Assembly: GCA_045655005.1 (NCBI GenBank)
Contig: JAZOOJ010000007.1
Span: 124,001 to 188,000, forward strand
DNA: 64,000 bases
Reading direction: 5' to 3'
From: UMGS1908 sp045655005
GTDB lineage: Bacteria > Bacillota > Clostridia > Christensenellales > UBA1242
Each line of letters starts with the position of its first letter. The stretch's first letter is position 1. A program made the translations under genes and the position numbers. Of this stretch, positions 25,700 to 35,249 are shown one piece after another. The notes under the pieces were generated by a model. It saw only the letters and a program-made list of their open reading frames with translations. It was not told the origin of the DNA and searched no databases.

Positions 25700-25763
25700 G
25701 AAAACCACCTCCTAAATTTAAAACTTGTTATAATTTTAACATATTGCAAAAGTTTTAGCAATT

Positions 25764-25796
25764 AAAAAAATCATCTGCAAAATTTACAGATGATTT
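25764..25796 (-). terminator. Terminator of the 433-residue gene
   Basis: An AAATCATCTG/CAGATGATTT stem with a T-rich tail on the minus strand, overlapping the stop codon. Confidence 0.7.
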
Positions 25797-27096
25797 AATT
25801 TAATTCATTTACCTCGCAAATCTTTTTTGTGTTTTTCCCTAAGCCATCCAAAAATTGAATTAATACATAGGTTGTTCCATCATAATCTCGTAGCCACTTT
25901 ATAAGTTTTTCTTCAAAAGAATTTTCAAGTGCTTTTTTGTAGGGTTCACCAAATGCCGAATACATAATTCCAGTCCACTCACCATATTTTAGCCGGTCAA
26001 CACTTTCATTCATCAAAACACCCTCATTTTGATCTCCATCACCAAAAACAAAATCACAAAAATATCTTTTATTTTGATGAACCGGATTGTTTTTCTTAGG
26101 ATAAACCTTAACATATTCGCCATTTGCATTTCTTTTTGTCATTTCTTGGCGTACTTGCCATTCTTCAATAGAATACATACCTTTATCATCTTTACCATAT
26201 CTAAAGCGTCTTAAAACTGTACGACCACATCTATCTTTATTTTCTGGGCTAATATCTTCGTTTTTAAGGCTTTGAAAATTTGTAACATCAATTACGTGAG
26301 GTTCCCAATTATGCCAATAATGAAACGCCCGTAAAACCTCTTCTGGTGTACAATCAATAAACTTATCTGTAAATTTCACAAGACTAGTCTTTAAACCGAA
26401 TATAGGATGAGTATTTTCTTGCATTATCCTTACACATTCGTTTTTGACCGCATTTTCTTTATGGATATAATACTCTCTATATGCCTTTCTTGTGTTAAAT
26501 AATTGATTTGTATACTCTAAGCCAAACTTGCGGGTCATAAAAATCAAATAATCTGCATCAATAACCCACGTTGGCCAAGTGATGATACCAAAATTTTTGT
26601 TTTTTCTTAATGTGAAATCTGAAAAGTAAATACTTTCACTCTCAGAGTACATTTCTTTAAGTCCTATTACACATTCTTGCTTTTGATCGTGCCAATCAAA
26701 ATATTCAACTACTTCGGCTACATAATGCCTAATTTCAACTTCTGGTGGCTTAGGCTTATAAAAACAATAAAAGTCATCATCTTCATCTGGTTCTTCATCT
26801 CTTCTTAACTTTATTGAATATATAATGAATGTGCAATCTTTATCTTCTCTGCTTATTATTACATCTTCGCAATCTAGCCACGCTTCTGGATCAACTTCAA
26901 TAAACTTAATGTCAAGTTCACCGCCAAACTTATTTTTGAAACTATTTCTTGCAAAATCTTTCAACTCTTTATCACTTAATCTGTCAACAAATCTAAAATC
27001 GCAAAAATCTTCAAATTTCATTTTAAAGGTGTCTTCGTCAATGCCATACCGTGAAATACGATTATATGTTGTGTCAAATTTTATATACTTTTTCAT
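25795..27096 (-). CDS. Protein of unknown function (433 residues)
   Basis: I do not recognise the family. Soluble, no signal peptide or membrane helix. It is rich in aromatic and acidic residues, with an acidic stretch (RRDEEPDEDDDFYCFYKPKP, about 98-117). Long alternating charged and aromatic strands suggest a beta-rich fold. There is a weak ribosome site upstream of an ATG followed by KKYIKFDTT. Its own terminator follows. It is not obviously co-transcribed with the kinase gene on its 5' side, since a terminator lies between them. Confidence 0.7.
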   Translation of the reverse strand: MKKYIKFDTTYNRISRYGIDEDTFKMKFEDFCDFRFVDRLSDKELKDFARNSFKNKFGGELDIKFIEVDPEAWLDCEDVIISREDKDCTFIIYSIKLRRDEEPDEDDDFYCFYKPKPPEVEIRHYVAEVVEYFDWHDQKQECVIGLKEMYSESESIYFSDFTLRKNKNFGIITWPTWVIDADYLIFMTRKFGLEYTNQLFNTRKAYREYYIHKENAVKNECVRIMQENTHPIFGLKTSLVKFTDKFIDCTPEEVLRAFHYWHNWEPHVIDVTNFQSLKNEDISPENKDRCGRTVLRRFRYGKDDKGMYSIEEWQVRQEMTKRNANGEYVKVYPKKNNPVHQNKRYFCDFVFGDGDQNEGVLMNESVDRLKYGEWTGIMYSAFGEPYKKALENSFEEKLIKWLRDYDGTTYVLIQFLDGLGKNTKKICEVNELN

Positions 27097-27151
27097 TTTT
27101 ATATCCTGCCTTTGAAAACATTATAGCACATAAATTTTTAAATTACTAGAT

Positions 27152-27190
27152 TAAAAAAATAAAACTTGGCTTTTTTTAAACCAAGTTTTT
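27152..27190 (-). terminator. Terminator of the P-loop kinase gene
   Basis: AAAACTTGG/CCAAGTTTT stem followed by ATTTTTTTAATC on the minus strand; overlaps the gene's 3' end. Confidence 0.7.
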
Positions 27191-27703
27191 GTATCTGTTT
27201 ATAAGGTTGTTTGTTAAAATTTCAATTACCGAGTTTCTGTTTTTGTTTATTGAATAAAATTTAAAATTCTCTTCTTCGCACATTAATTTTATTTTTTTAC
27301 CCAGATCTAAAAGTCCCCACGCTTGATTTTTAATTTCGCCCAATGTCATATTTTGTTTTTTAACTTTTAATTGCTCAATTAAATCTCCTTCACTTATCCC
27401 ATCAAAACCTAAAAATACGGCATCTATATCAAATTCTTTTTGCAACTTTCTAATTCGATTTGGCAATATTGTTGTTTCCGCATCAATAACCATATTTTCT
27501 TTAATATGTTTATTAAAAAAACTTTTATATGCGTTTATTAATACATTATCCCCATCATCTCCGTTTTGTGAGTTGTGATTTGTTTTTAAACCATTTAAGA
27601 TTTCAAAATCTGAATAATAGGCATATCCCAACTCTTTTGAAACCTTTTTAGATATTGTCGTCTTTCCAGTTCCTCTTTCTCCTGAAATTAAAATTATTTT
27701 CAT
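27176..27703 (-). CDS. Small P-loop NTPase, probable nucleotide or small-molecule kinase
   Basis: 175 residues. IILISGERGTGKTTISKKV is a Walker A motif at the N-terminus, and MVIDAETTILPNR resembles the Walker B/substrate segment of AAA-type kinases (cf. shikimate/gluconate kinase). The C-terminal half is helical and Lys/Asn-rich, with no recognisable lid motif. Substrate unknown. Single-gene unit. Confidence 0.7.
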   Translation of the reverse strand: MKIILISGERGTGKTTISKKVSKELGYAYYSDFEILNGLKTNHNSQNGDDGDNVLINAYKSFFNKHIKENMVIDAETTILPNRIRKLQKEFDIDAVFLGFDGISEGDLIEQLKVKKQNMTLGEIKNQAWGLLDLGKKIKLMCEEENFKFYSINKNRNSVIEILTNNLINRYKNLV

Positions 27704-27734
27704 AAAGCCCCCTTATCTTTTACCATAAAAATTA

Positions 27735-27763
27735 AAAGATGTACAAGCACATTGTACATCTTT
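27735..27763 (-). terminator. Terminator of the glm operon
   Basis: AAAGATGTACAA/TTGTACATCTTT stem with TTTAATTTTT on the minus strand, after glmS. Confidence 0.8.
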
Positions 27764-27796
27764 ATATTTAATCCGTCAATTAATTAAATATTTAAA

Positions 27797-29590
27797 TTAC
27801 TCAACCGTTACACTTTTTGCCAAGTTCCTTGGTTTATCTGGGTCAACCCCTTTACCTGTACTTGTATAATAAGCAAGTAATTGTAGCGGAATAACTGCTT
27901 CAAGTGATAATAAGTCTTGGTTATTTGATTTTAATTTTAAAATGTAATCAATTTTATAATTATCTACATTTACCTCATAAGGAGTTACAAGTATAATTCT
28001 TCCACCCCTTGCCGCAGCTTCATTTGCTCCATTTAATGTTTTTTCCAACAACTCGTTTTTAGTACAAATTACAACAATTGGCGTCCCTTCTTCCACCAAC
28101 GCTAAAAATCCGTGTTTCAACTCCCCTGACGGATAAGAATTCGAATTTATATATGAAATTTCTTTTAATTTCAAACTTGCTTCATCAGCAGTTATTGCAT
28201 CTTCACCTCTTCCAATAAAGAAAACTTTATCAAGACTAACGAAATCTTTTGCGATTTGTTTAATCTCGCTTTCATTATTATTTATCGCTAAACCATTTAC
28301 AAAATCTTTCAACGCAGATATATAATCAACATCGTTATGTCTAATTTTAAAAGTAAGATAACTTGCCAAACAATAAAACACCGCAAGTTGACATACATAT
28401 GCTTTTGTTGATGCAACCGCAATTTCTGGACCTGCGCATATAGGCAAAACAAAATCCGCAGTTCTTGCAATAGTACTGTATGCTACATTCGTAACAGCAA
28501 GCGTCATCGCACCTTTTTGCTTAGCCAATTCCAAACACGCCAATGTATCAGCAGTTTCTCCACTTTGACTGACAAATATACACAAAGTATTTTCGGTTAT
28601 TATCGGGTCTGAATATCTAAATTCACTAGCGACATAACAACTCGCCTCTACTCCAAGAGCCTTTTCAAGTTTCATTGCTCCAATCACCCCAGAGTTGTAC
28701 GCCGTTCCGCAACCTATAATTTTAATTCTATTAATATTTTTTAACCTTTCGACATCAAGATTTTCTAACACAGTTGCTTCCGAATATACTTCTATTAATC
28801 TTTTTAACGCCTTTGGTGTTTCATTAATTTCTTTTAACATAAAATGACTATACTCACCTTTTGTTGCTCCTGTTTCAAAAATAGTCATAACATTTGCATT
28901 CTTTTCCACTTCTTCGCCAAACGCATTAAAAAAACGTACCTCATTTATACCAACTTCTGCGAACTCCAAATCTGACAACGCATAATAACTATCGGCCTTT
29001 CCACTAAAACAAATTGGGTCGCTTGCAACGTATGCACAATCTTTACCCATTGCTACATAGAGCGGACTTTTATTCTTTGCAAGATATAATCTATCTGACT
29101 GCTTATCCATACACGCCAACGCCCAACTTCCGTTTAAATGTTGGATTGTATTTATTAATTTATCAATGTTTGAATCACCATTTTGAATTTCTAATAGTTG
29201 TGCAATTACTTCACTATCGGTGTCTGATACAAATTTAACTCCTCTACCAATCAAGTCGGCTTTAAGCGTTGCATAATTTTCAATTATTCCATTATGTACA
29301 ATATGCCAGTTCTCATTTTGGCTAGAATGTGGGTGTGCGTTAACTTTTGTTGCTTTGCCGTGTGTTGCCCATCTTGTATGTCCTATGCCAATAAACGCAT
29401 CTTCCAAAGAAAATGTCGCCTCTTCCAAATTTGCAATTTTGCCAACCTCTTTTGTTATTTGTACTAAATTATCTTTATTTTTAACAGCAATCCCCGATGA
29501 ATCATACCCTCTGTATTCCAACAATTTTAAAGCAGAAATTAGGTTTTCTTCAACTCCAACTTCTCCAATAAAGCCAACTATTCCACACAT
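27797..29590 (-). CDS. glmS: Glutamine-fructose-6-phosphate aminotransferase
   Basis: Makes glucosamine-6-phosphate, the first step to UDP-GlcNAc. 597 residues. N-terminal nucleophile Cys2 (MCGIVGFIG) with GHTRWATHG; glutaminase domain to about 235. Two SIS isomerase domains follow, with SQSGETADT and the C-terminal KPRNLAKSVTVE motif. AAAAGGGG precedes the ATG. Third gene of glmU'-glmM-glmS. No glmS ribozyme is possible here, because only 28 bases separate it from glmM. Confidence 0.97.
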   Translation of the reverse strand: MCGIVGFIGEVGVEENLISALKLLEYRGYDSSGIAVKNKDNLVQITKEVGKIANLEEATFSLEDAFIGIGHTRWATHGKATKVNAHPHSSQNENWHIVHNGIIENYATLKADLIGRGVKFVSDTDSEVIAQLLEIQNGDSNIDKLINTIQHLNGSWALACMDKQSDRLYLAKNKSPLYVAMGKDCAYVASDPICFSGKADSYYALSDLEFAEVGINEVRFFNAFGEEVEKNANVMTIFETGATKGEYSHFMLKEINETPKALKRLIEVYSEATVLENLDVERLKNINRIKIIGCGTAYNSGVIGAMKLEKALGVEASCYVASEFRYSDPIITENTLCIFVSQSGETADTLACLELAKQKGAMTLAVTNVAYSTIARTADFVLPICAGPEIAVASTKAYVCQLAVFYCLASYLTFKIRHNDVDYISALKDFVNGLAINNNESEIKQIAKDFVSLDKVFFIGRGEDAITADEASLKLKEISYINSNSYPSGELKHGFLALVEEGTPIVVICTKNELLEKTLNGANEAAARGGRIILVTPYEVNVDNYKIDYILKLKSNNQDLLSLEAVIPLQLLAYYTSTGKGVDPDKPRNLAKSVTVE

Positions 29591-29618
29591 ATAATTTTAA
29601 CCCCTTTTTTACAAAAAA

Positions 29619-30938
29619 TTATATTTCGTTATCTATTTTTTTAACAAGTTCTGCAAGTAGTTGAGCCGACTTTTCACCAGCATCTGCCTGCTTACTTTCA
29701 ACTATTATCCTAATTTTAGGTTCAGTCCCTGATGCCCTTACCATAACCCTGGCACCCTCTCCAAGCAATTTTTCTTGTGTATATGCTTCATTTTTTAAAC
29801 TTTCATTGTTTACAACCTTTAACTTATCACTAACAACGACATTCTTCATGCTTTGCGGATACAAATCAACTTGTGCAAGATCAGAGAATTTCTTTTTCGT
29901 TTCAGCTAAAATCTTTGCCAATTGAATAGCAGATAATATTCCATCACCTGTATTTCCGATATTTTTACAAATGATGTGTCCACTTTGCTCTCCGCCAAGT
30001 GATAAATTCTTTTCTATCAACTTCGCAATTACATATTTATCTCCAATATCTACTCTAATCAACTCAATACCATCTTTTTCGAGAGCTTCTTTAATTCCCA
30101 TATTTGTATTACTTGTTCCTACGACAGCATTACCCCTTAGAAGTCCTTTGGCTTTTAAATCTTTTGCAAGAACGAATACTACCTTATCGCCGTCTTGAAT
30201 TGCACCAGTCTCATCAACAGCAATTAATCTGTCTGAGTCACCATCAAAAGCAAATCCGGCATCGGCTTTATATTTTAAAACCTTTTTTGCTAAATTTTCA
30301 GGATACAGTGAGCCACAATTATCGTTAATATGTGCGCCATCTTCTCTGCAATTTGTTGCAACAACTTTTGCACCCAATGCACGGAATACCGCAGGAGCAA
30401 CCCTTGATGCAGCACCATTACTTCCGTCCAACACAATAGTTAGACCATCAAGAGAAATATTGCAAGACTCCGTTAAAAATTGCTCATATTTTTTAACCAT
30501 TGAAAAATCTTGCGTATAAACACCAATATCTTTGGCGTCAACTACATTTGAGTGCATAAACTTTCTTTCTAACGCTTCTTCACGCTTGTCACCAAGTTTA
30601 TACCCACTTTTATCAAAAATCTTAATCCCATTGTAATATGCTGGATTGTGCGATGCACTTATAATAACACCATAATCTGCCTTCTCTTGTGTTATCAAGT
30701 ATGAAATTCCAGCGGTTGGAATAACACCGATATCAATAACATCGGCACCACCATTCATTGCGCCAACCGCAAAAGCAAGAGTTAAATAAGAACCACTGAC
30801 TCTTGTATCTCTTCCAATAATTATTTTAACCTTCTTTCCCTCGCTTGCAAGAGCATTCCCACACCTGTATGCGATATCAAAATTTAGGTCTTCGTTCACA
30901 ATTCCTCTTATTCCATCTGTTCCAAAAAATATTCCCAT
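29619..30938 (-). CDS. glmM: Phosphoglucosamine mutase
   Basis: Converts glucosamine-6-phosphate to the 1-phosphate. 439 residues. The N-terminal FGTDGIRG, the phosphoserine loop ISASHNPAYYNGIK, the metal loop DGDSDR and the substrate loop GGEQSGH are all present, and RASGTEPKIRI is the C-terminal phosphate site. It starts one base after the stop of the acetyltransferase gene. Confidence 0.96.
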   Translation of the reverse strand: MGIFFGTDGIRGIVNEDLNFDIAYRCGNALASEGKKVKIIIGRDTRVSGSYLTLAFAVGAMNGGADVIDIGVIPTAGISYLITQEKADYGVIISASHNPAYYNGIKIFDKSGYKLGDKREEALERKFMHSNVVDAKDIGVYTQDFSMVKKYEQFLTESCNISLDGLTIVLDGSNGAASRVAPAVFRALGAKVVATNCREDGAHINDNCGSLYPENLAKKVLKYKADAGFAFDGDSDRLIAVDETGAIQDGDKVVFVLAKDLKAKGLLRGNAVVGTSNTNMGIKEALEKDGIELIRVDIGDKYVIAKLIEKNLSLGGEQSGHIICKNIGNTGDGILSAIQLAKILAETKKKFSDLAQVDLYPQSMKNVVVSDKLKVVNNESLKNEAYTQEKLLGEGARVMVRASGTEPKIRIIVESKQADAGEKSAQLLAELVKKIDNEI

Positions 30939-30939
30939 A

Positions 30940-31593
30940 TTAATTATTCTCCTTCTTCTTCTTCATATATTGTTTTGCCCTTTCTGGCTTTACAGTTTCT
31001 CTGCTTCTGCCAATAACAAAATCATATTCGTTTGTGTTAATCGTATTTGTAGTTCCTGCACAAATATAACTTCCCTTTTTTATCTCAACCGGTGCAATAA
31101 TATTGCAATTACTGCCAATAAAGCAATCATCGCCGACTACTGTTCGATTTTTCGTTTTTCCGTTATAGTTTACAAAAATAGCACCACAACCGATATTGCA
31201 ATTTTTACCTATGTCTACATCTCCCACATAAGCCAAATGACTGACCTTTGTACCTTCTCCAATTTTTGAATTTTTAATTTCAACGAAGTTTCCGATTTTT
31301 GCATTTTCAAAAATTTCAGAGTTTGGTCTAAGTCTTGCAAAAGGTCCAACAACTACACCGCTATGGATTATGCCTGAATCAATATGGCTGGATTCAATCT
31401 GCACATTAGACCCAATAGTTGTATTTATAATGTGGTTACCCGGAAACAACGTAACATTATCACCAACAACCGAACCCTTTTCAATTCTGTTATTTTCATA
31501 AATTACAACATTATTTCCAATCACTACATCTTTGTCGATAAATATTGATTTTTTACCTATTAATTTTAAATTTTTACCACGCTTAAATTTCAT
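30940..31593 (-). CDS. glmU: Stand-alone GlmU acetyltransferase domain (left-handed beta helix)
   Basis: 217 residues with hexapeptide repeats throughout (e.g. VVIGNNVVIYENN). PFARLRPNSEI, KIGNFVEIKNSKIGEGTKVSHLAYVGD and NYNGKTKNRTVVGDDCFIGSN match the C-terminal half of bifunctional GlmU, which acetylates glucosamine-1-phosphate. The N-terminal uridylyltransferase domain (about 230 residues) is absent, and the gene has its own promoter and start. A separate pyrophosphorylase must exist elsewhere to finish UDP-GlcNAc. First gene of the glm operon. Confidence 0.88.
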   Translation of the reverse strand: MKFKRGKNLKLIGKKSIFIDKDVVIGNNVVIYENNRIEKGSVVGDNVTLFPGNHIINTTIGSNVQIESSHIDSGIIHSGVVVGPFARLRPNSEIFENAKIGNFVEIKNSKIGEGTKVSHLAYVGDVDIGKNCNIGCGAIFVNYNGKTKNRTVVGDDCFIGSNCNIIAPVEIKKGSYICAGTTNTINTNEYDFVIGRSRETVKPERAKQYMKKKKENN

Positions 31594-31622
31594 TAATCAT
31601 CTCCTTGTAAAATGTAGTATTT

Positions 31623-31652
31623 ATAATACTATAAGACCAATTTGACTGTCAA
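31623..31652 (-). promoter_or_regulatory. Promoter of the glm operon
   Basis: TTGACA, 18 bases, TATTAT on the minus strand. The region from here to the terminator at 31838 holds no gene. Confidence 0.65.
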
Positions 31653-31796
31653 ACGATTTTAAGAAAATCGTAAAAATAGGTCATTTTTTACCCCCTAGTT
31701 TTGAATTTTTATCATATAAGAAAATGAAATTTATCTGCTATATTTTTAAATTTTGCTACTTATACTATCAATATATGATAATTTAAAACAAAAATT

Positions 31797-31838
31797 AAAG
31801 GATAGAAATTCATTTATACTGTTGAACTTCTATCCTTT
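31797..31838 (-). terminator. Terminator of the VTT-domain gene
   Basis: AAAGGATAGAA-TTCA/TGAA-TTCTATCCTTT stem, T-rich tail on the minus strand. Confidence 0.7.
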
Positions 31839-31872
31839 AAATATTAAAACCGAAATATTAATCAATCTGTTT

Positions 31873-32589
31873 TTATTCTTTTCCTGCCATTTTATGAGAT
31901 AAATTATTTATAAATTGCTCAATTTTCAATTGATACTTAATGCTTAGATAAAACACCCCCCCACAACAAACCATTATCAATATCCATATTGGAATACCCC
32001 AGCCACTAAATGGAATTAAATATCCACCACCAAGAAAACAAATTGAAAGAATTGCGATAGGTCTTGCTATTAAATTTGTCGTTAAAAAGAAATTTGAAGA
32101 CATTGACGTAACTGCCCCAGCGACTATACACAATATATCATCTGGAAACAGTGGGAATATCATCATCAAGAAAAATGCATATTTACCACACCCAAATCTT
32201 TCTTTCCACTTCTTTGCATCTTCTTCACCAGCAACCCAAACCAAAAGCCTCCAACCCAACTTTCTTCCAAGTAAAAAACAAACCAAACTTCCAAATATGA
32301 TAGCTATAAAACTTATTATACTTGCAATCCACGGACCAAAAACCAATGCTCCTGCAAGTGTTGAAATAAAAGCAGGAATTGGCAAAACGACCACCTGTAA
32401 GAATTGAACAGCAAAAAATACTAAGTAACTATACATTCCGCCACTTAATATTAAATCTTTTAATTCATCGGCGCTATCAATTTTTCCAAGCGTCCCACTT
32501 AATTTTAATGGCAAGTATATTGCAAGTAATATTAATGCCAAAAGAGATAACACTATACACAATTTAATTAGCTTTTGTTTTTTGTTCAT
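31873..32589 (-). CDS. TVP38/TMEM64 (VTT/DedA-like) membrane protein
   Basis: 238 residues with five or six helices. FLQVVVLPIPAFISTLAGALVFGPW and GSLVCFLLGRKLGW are the VTT-domain signature, followed by FPLFPDDILCIVAGA. Family proteins act in lipid handling such as flippase activity or in membrane homeostasis; the exact role here is unknown. There is no ribosome site. A TATAAT sits seven bases before the ATG (32596-32601, with a weak TTGATT 19 bases further), so the mRNA is predicted leaderless. Confidence 0.88.
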   Translation of the reverse strand: MNKKQKLIKLCIVLSLLALILLAIYLPLKLSGTLGKIDSADELKDLILSGGMYSYLVFFAVQFLQVVVLPIPAFISTLAGALVFGPWIASIISFIAIIFGSLVCFLLGRKLGWRLLVWVAGEEDAKKWKERFGCGKYAFFLMMIFPLFPDDILCIVAGAVTSMSSNFFLTTNLIARPIAILSICFLGGGYLIPFSGWGIPIWILIMVCCGGVFYLSIKYQLKIEQFINNLSHKMAGKE

Positions 32590-32595
32590 AATAAT

Positions 32596-32626
32596 ATTAT
32601 ATTACTAAGGTGTGTAAAAAAATCAA
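32596..32626 (-). promoter_or_regulatory. Promoter of the VTT gene, predicted leaderless
   Basis: TTGATT, 19 bases, TATAAT; the -10 ends seven bases upstream of the start codon's A. Confidence 0.4.
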
Positions 32627-32688
32627 AATATTGGCTTTTATAATAATTCCTCATCCAATTCACCTTCGCCCCGAACCAAATAAAAAGG

Positions 32689-33711
32689 TCAATGATAGTC
32701 AAACATTAAATACTTTATAAATTCATCTATATCTTCTTTTGGTGTACACCATGAAGTCATCAGCCTTGTATACTTTTGGTCTTCATAACTACTTAATTTA
32801 TACTTTTTCTTTATGTTCTCAATTGTGTTTGCGTCAAAATCATAAAATACACTATTGCTTTCGACTGAATATATTGCATTATAACCCAATTTTTGCATTT
32901 GCTCATTTAGATATAATGCCATCATATTTGCGTTTTGTGCATTTTCTCGCCACAAATCACATTCAAGCATTGCAAAAAATTGACAAGACATAAATCTTGA
33001 CTTTGAAAACAATTGCAAACTTTGTTTTTGCTGTAATATAAAATGTTCATTGAATTTAGGATTTAAAATTATCAGCATTTCTCCAAACATTGCACCGTTT
33101 TTATTAATTCCAAAACTTGCAACATCTACCCCTGTTTTTTCAAGCATTTCATAAAACCCACACCCTAAATATGCCATAGCGTTCGCAAGCCTTGCCCCAT
33201 CAACATAGACATACAACTCGTTTTTATGACAAAAGTCACACAAAATTTTTAATTCTTCAATCGTATAGCAACTACCAAATTCTGTAGATTGTGTTATCAT
33301 TACAATTTCTGGATATGCCCAATTACGACTTCCTCTGTTTACTAAATGTGGTAATATTAATTCTGGGGTTAATTTACCATTTACTGTATCAATACAAATT
33401 AATTTACAGCCAGTATTATACTCAATCGCCCCGACCTCATAATTTACCGAATGTGCAAATCGAGTTGTTATAACCGACGAATAATTATGCTTCATAACTT
33501 TTACTGCTAAAACATTTGCCGAGGTTCCATTAGTGCAAAAATGTATTCCAACGGGCTTAGAAAATTGTTTTTGCATTATCTCACGCACTTTTTTTGTATA
33601 AGAATCTTCAAAATAGCCCAACTCACACCCAATATTGGCTTCAACTATTTTATCTAAGACTTTTTGACACACAGGTGCTGTTGTATCACTTGCAAATGCA
33701 TAATTTAACAT
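32689..33711 (-). CDS. ltaE: Low-specificity threonine aldolase / beta-eliminating lyase
   Basis: PLP enzyme of fold type I, 340 residues. FASDTTAPVCQKVLDKI matches the aldolase N-terminus, FCTNGTSANVLAVKV the cofactor phosphate loop, YVDGARLANAMAYLG the PLP-binding Asp segment and SFGINKNGAMFGEM the lysine segment. It cleaves L-threonine or L-allo-threonine to glycine and acetaldehyde. GGGGGAAA precedes the ATG. Stand-alone gene. Confidence 0.9.
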   Translation of the reverse strand: MLNYAFASDTTAPVCQKVLDKIVEANIGCELGYFEDSYTKKVREIMQKQFSKPVGIHFCTNGTSANVLAVKVMKHNYSSVITTRFAHSVNYEVGAIEYNTGCKLICIDTVNGKLTPELILPHLVNRGSRNWAYPEIVMITQSTEFGSCYTIEELKILCDFCHKNELYVYVDGARLANAMAYLGCGFYEMLEKTGVDVASFGINKNGAMFGEMLIILNPKFNEHFILQQKQSLQLFSKSRFMSCQFFAMLECDLWRENAQNANMMALYLNEQMQKLGYNAIYSVESNSVFYDFDANTIENIKKKYKLSSYEDQKYTRLMTSWCTPKEDIDEFIKYLMFDYH

Positions 33712-33805
33712 AAAAATTTCCCCCTATCATAACAAGTTTATGTTACAATAATGCAAAATGACACAAAAAACAGCCGAGTTTTCTCGACTGCTTAAAAATT
33801 CTTCT

Positions 33806-34441
33806 TTATCTAATAAAATTTGTTAAAATTGTTTTTTCTCGTTTTGGTTCTTCTATGCCTTTTTCACGACCGGCTTCAATACATTTTAAAAAATATGCCA
33901 TATTTCGAGCTAAAATCCTCATAGCTTGCATACCCTCTTCATCTTGCATAACGTCGTCAGGCTTTGCTCCGTGTACCATATTCCAATACCTTGTTGAAAT
34001 GATTGGCATTTGCGATATCCCAAAATATTTGTTTATTTGGTCATAGGTTGCAGTAGTTCCTGCTCGTCTTGCGGAAATTACAGAAGCAACAGGTTTATAT
34101 CTGAAATATGAATTTTTACCGCCGTTCCCAGCAGAATAGAATACCCTGTCCATAAACGAAGTCATTAACCCTGACATTCCAGCATAATGCACAGGACTTC
34201 CAAAAATAAACCCATCAAAATCTTTCGCCTTTTCAACAAAGTTGTTTACAACGTCATCTATAACACACTTCCCAAGATTTCTGCATGCATAACACCCAAT
34301 ACACCCTGAGATTGGTTTATTGCCTATCCAAAAGATTTCAGTTTCTATCCCTTCTTCTATTAAAGTTTTTTCAACCTCTCTTAATGCTGTATATGTACAA
34401 CCCTTTTCGTGAGGACTTCCATTTACTAATAATACTTTCAT
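33806..34441 (-). CDS. NAD(P)H-dependent FMN reductase/flavodoxin-like oxidoreductase
   Basis: 211 residues from ATG 34441 (MKVLLVNGSPHEKGCTYTAL), with AAGGAG upstream. The phosphate loop (VNGSPHEKGCT) binds FMN, and GCIGCYACRNLGKC is the cysteine-rich region typical of clostridial iron-sulphur flavoproteins. FGSPVHYAGMSGLMTSFMDRV is the second flavin contact. An upstream start would overlap the MazG gene by 35 bases and is less likely. Last gene of a four-gene unit. Confidence 0.88.
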   Translation of the reverse strand: MKVLLVNGSPHEKGCTYTALREVEKTLIEEGIETEIFWIGNKPISGCIGCYACRNLGKCVIDDVVNNFVEKAKDFDGFIFGSPVHYAGMSGLMTSFMDRVFYSAGNGGKNSYFRYKPVASVISARRAGTTATYDQINKYFGISQMPIISTRYWNMVHGAKPDDVMQDEEGMQAMRILARNMAYFLKCIEAGREKGIEEPKREKTILTNFIR

Positions 34442-34451
34442 TATTTTCTCC

Positions 34452-34757
34452 TTAATCTTCGCTTCCCATAGAATTCTTTTTGTCAATTCTTGCTTGATAT
34501 TTTGCCAACACCTTATCTAATTGTTCTTCTGCGTCAATCCCGACTTCATTTGCAAGCGACATTAAACAATACAATACATCACCAAACTCCAATTTAAATT
34601 CGTCATCGAGTTCAAATTCTGCCTTTCCATAGTCGGAAGATTTCAAATACTCCTTTGCAAGTTCACCAAGTTCGCTTGCGATGTCTAATAACCTTGCATA
34701 AACCGATAACGGCTCCCGTTTGTTTGACTCATTAAAATTTTTTACTTTTTGTTGCAT
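34452..34757 (-). CDS. MazG-like nucleotide pyrophosphohydrolase
   Basis: 101 residues. ASELGELAKEY and DEFKLEFGDVLYCLMSLANEVGID fit the ExxE-(n)-ExxD metal-binding signature of all-alpha NTP pyrophosphatases, which hydrolyse NTPs or dNTPs to NMP and PPi as house-cleaning enzymes. It lies ten bases before the flavoprotein gene and 21 bases after the cupin gene. Confidence 0.8.
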   Translation of the reverse strand: MQQKVKNFNESNKREPLSVYARLLDIASELGELAKEYLKSSDYGKAEFELDDEFKLEFGDVLYCLMSLANEVGIDAEEQLDKVLAKYQARIDKKNSMGSED

Positions 34758-34778
34758 AATATGTTCCCCTTATATAAA

Positions 34779-35249
34779 TTATAATAATTCACTTCCATCT
34801 GTTTGATAATCAATTAAGTCGCCAACTTGAACAACATTTCCTTCTTCAAAGTTCGGCTCCATTTTTTCAACTAGTTGCATATCTCCGCAATAATAAAAGA
34901 TTGTATTATTAGGAATAACGACTTTATCTCCAGCCTTCACTTTTCTTTTAATTCCAGCAATTGTAAATTCACCTTTCCCAGCAAGGATCCAATAAGTTGA
35001 AGTGCTTTTTTTGTCATATGAAAAACAATCTTGACCATAAAATGAATCAATGTAAAAAATACCTTTTTGGGGTGTATTTCCGTTTTGCGGAATCGCTAAA
35101 AACTCGCCATTCTTTTTGAGCACAAACAACTCTTCTTTCACTACTGTTTGCGGATTTTGACCCAAAAAGTCAACAAAATCTTTATTATTTGACAATCTCT
35201 CCATTGCTCTGTTTATTTGATCAAATCTGAAATGTTTATTATCTTTCAT
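34779..35249 (-). CDS. Cupin-fold protein
   Basis: 156 residues. STYWILAGKGEFTIAGIKRKVKAGDKVVIPNN matches the second cupin strand set (G-x-G-x...GD-x-x-x-IP); the metal-binding histidines are not evident. The N-terminal 60 residues are helical and polar. Its start overlaps the GNAT gene stop by four bases (ATGA), so the two are translationally coupled. Substrate unknown. Confidence 0.7.
   Translation of the reverse strand: MKDNKHFRFDQINRAMERLSNNKDFVDFLGQNPQTVVKEELFVLKKNGEFLAIPQNGNTPQKGIFYIDSFYGQDCFSYDKKSTSTYWILAGKGEFTIAGIKRKVKAGDKVVIPNNTIFYYCGDMQLVEKMEPNFEEGNVVQVGDLIDYQTDGSELL

Noticed and set aside
29591..29618. glmS ribozyme
   Set aside because: Only 28 bases separate glmM and glmS, too short for the ribozyme.
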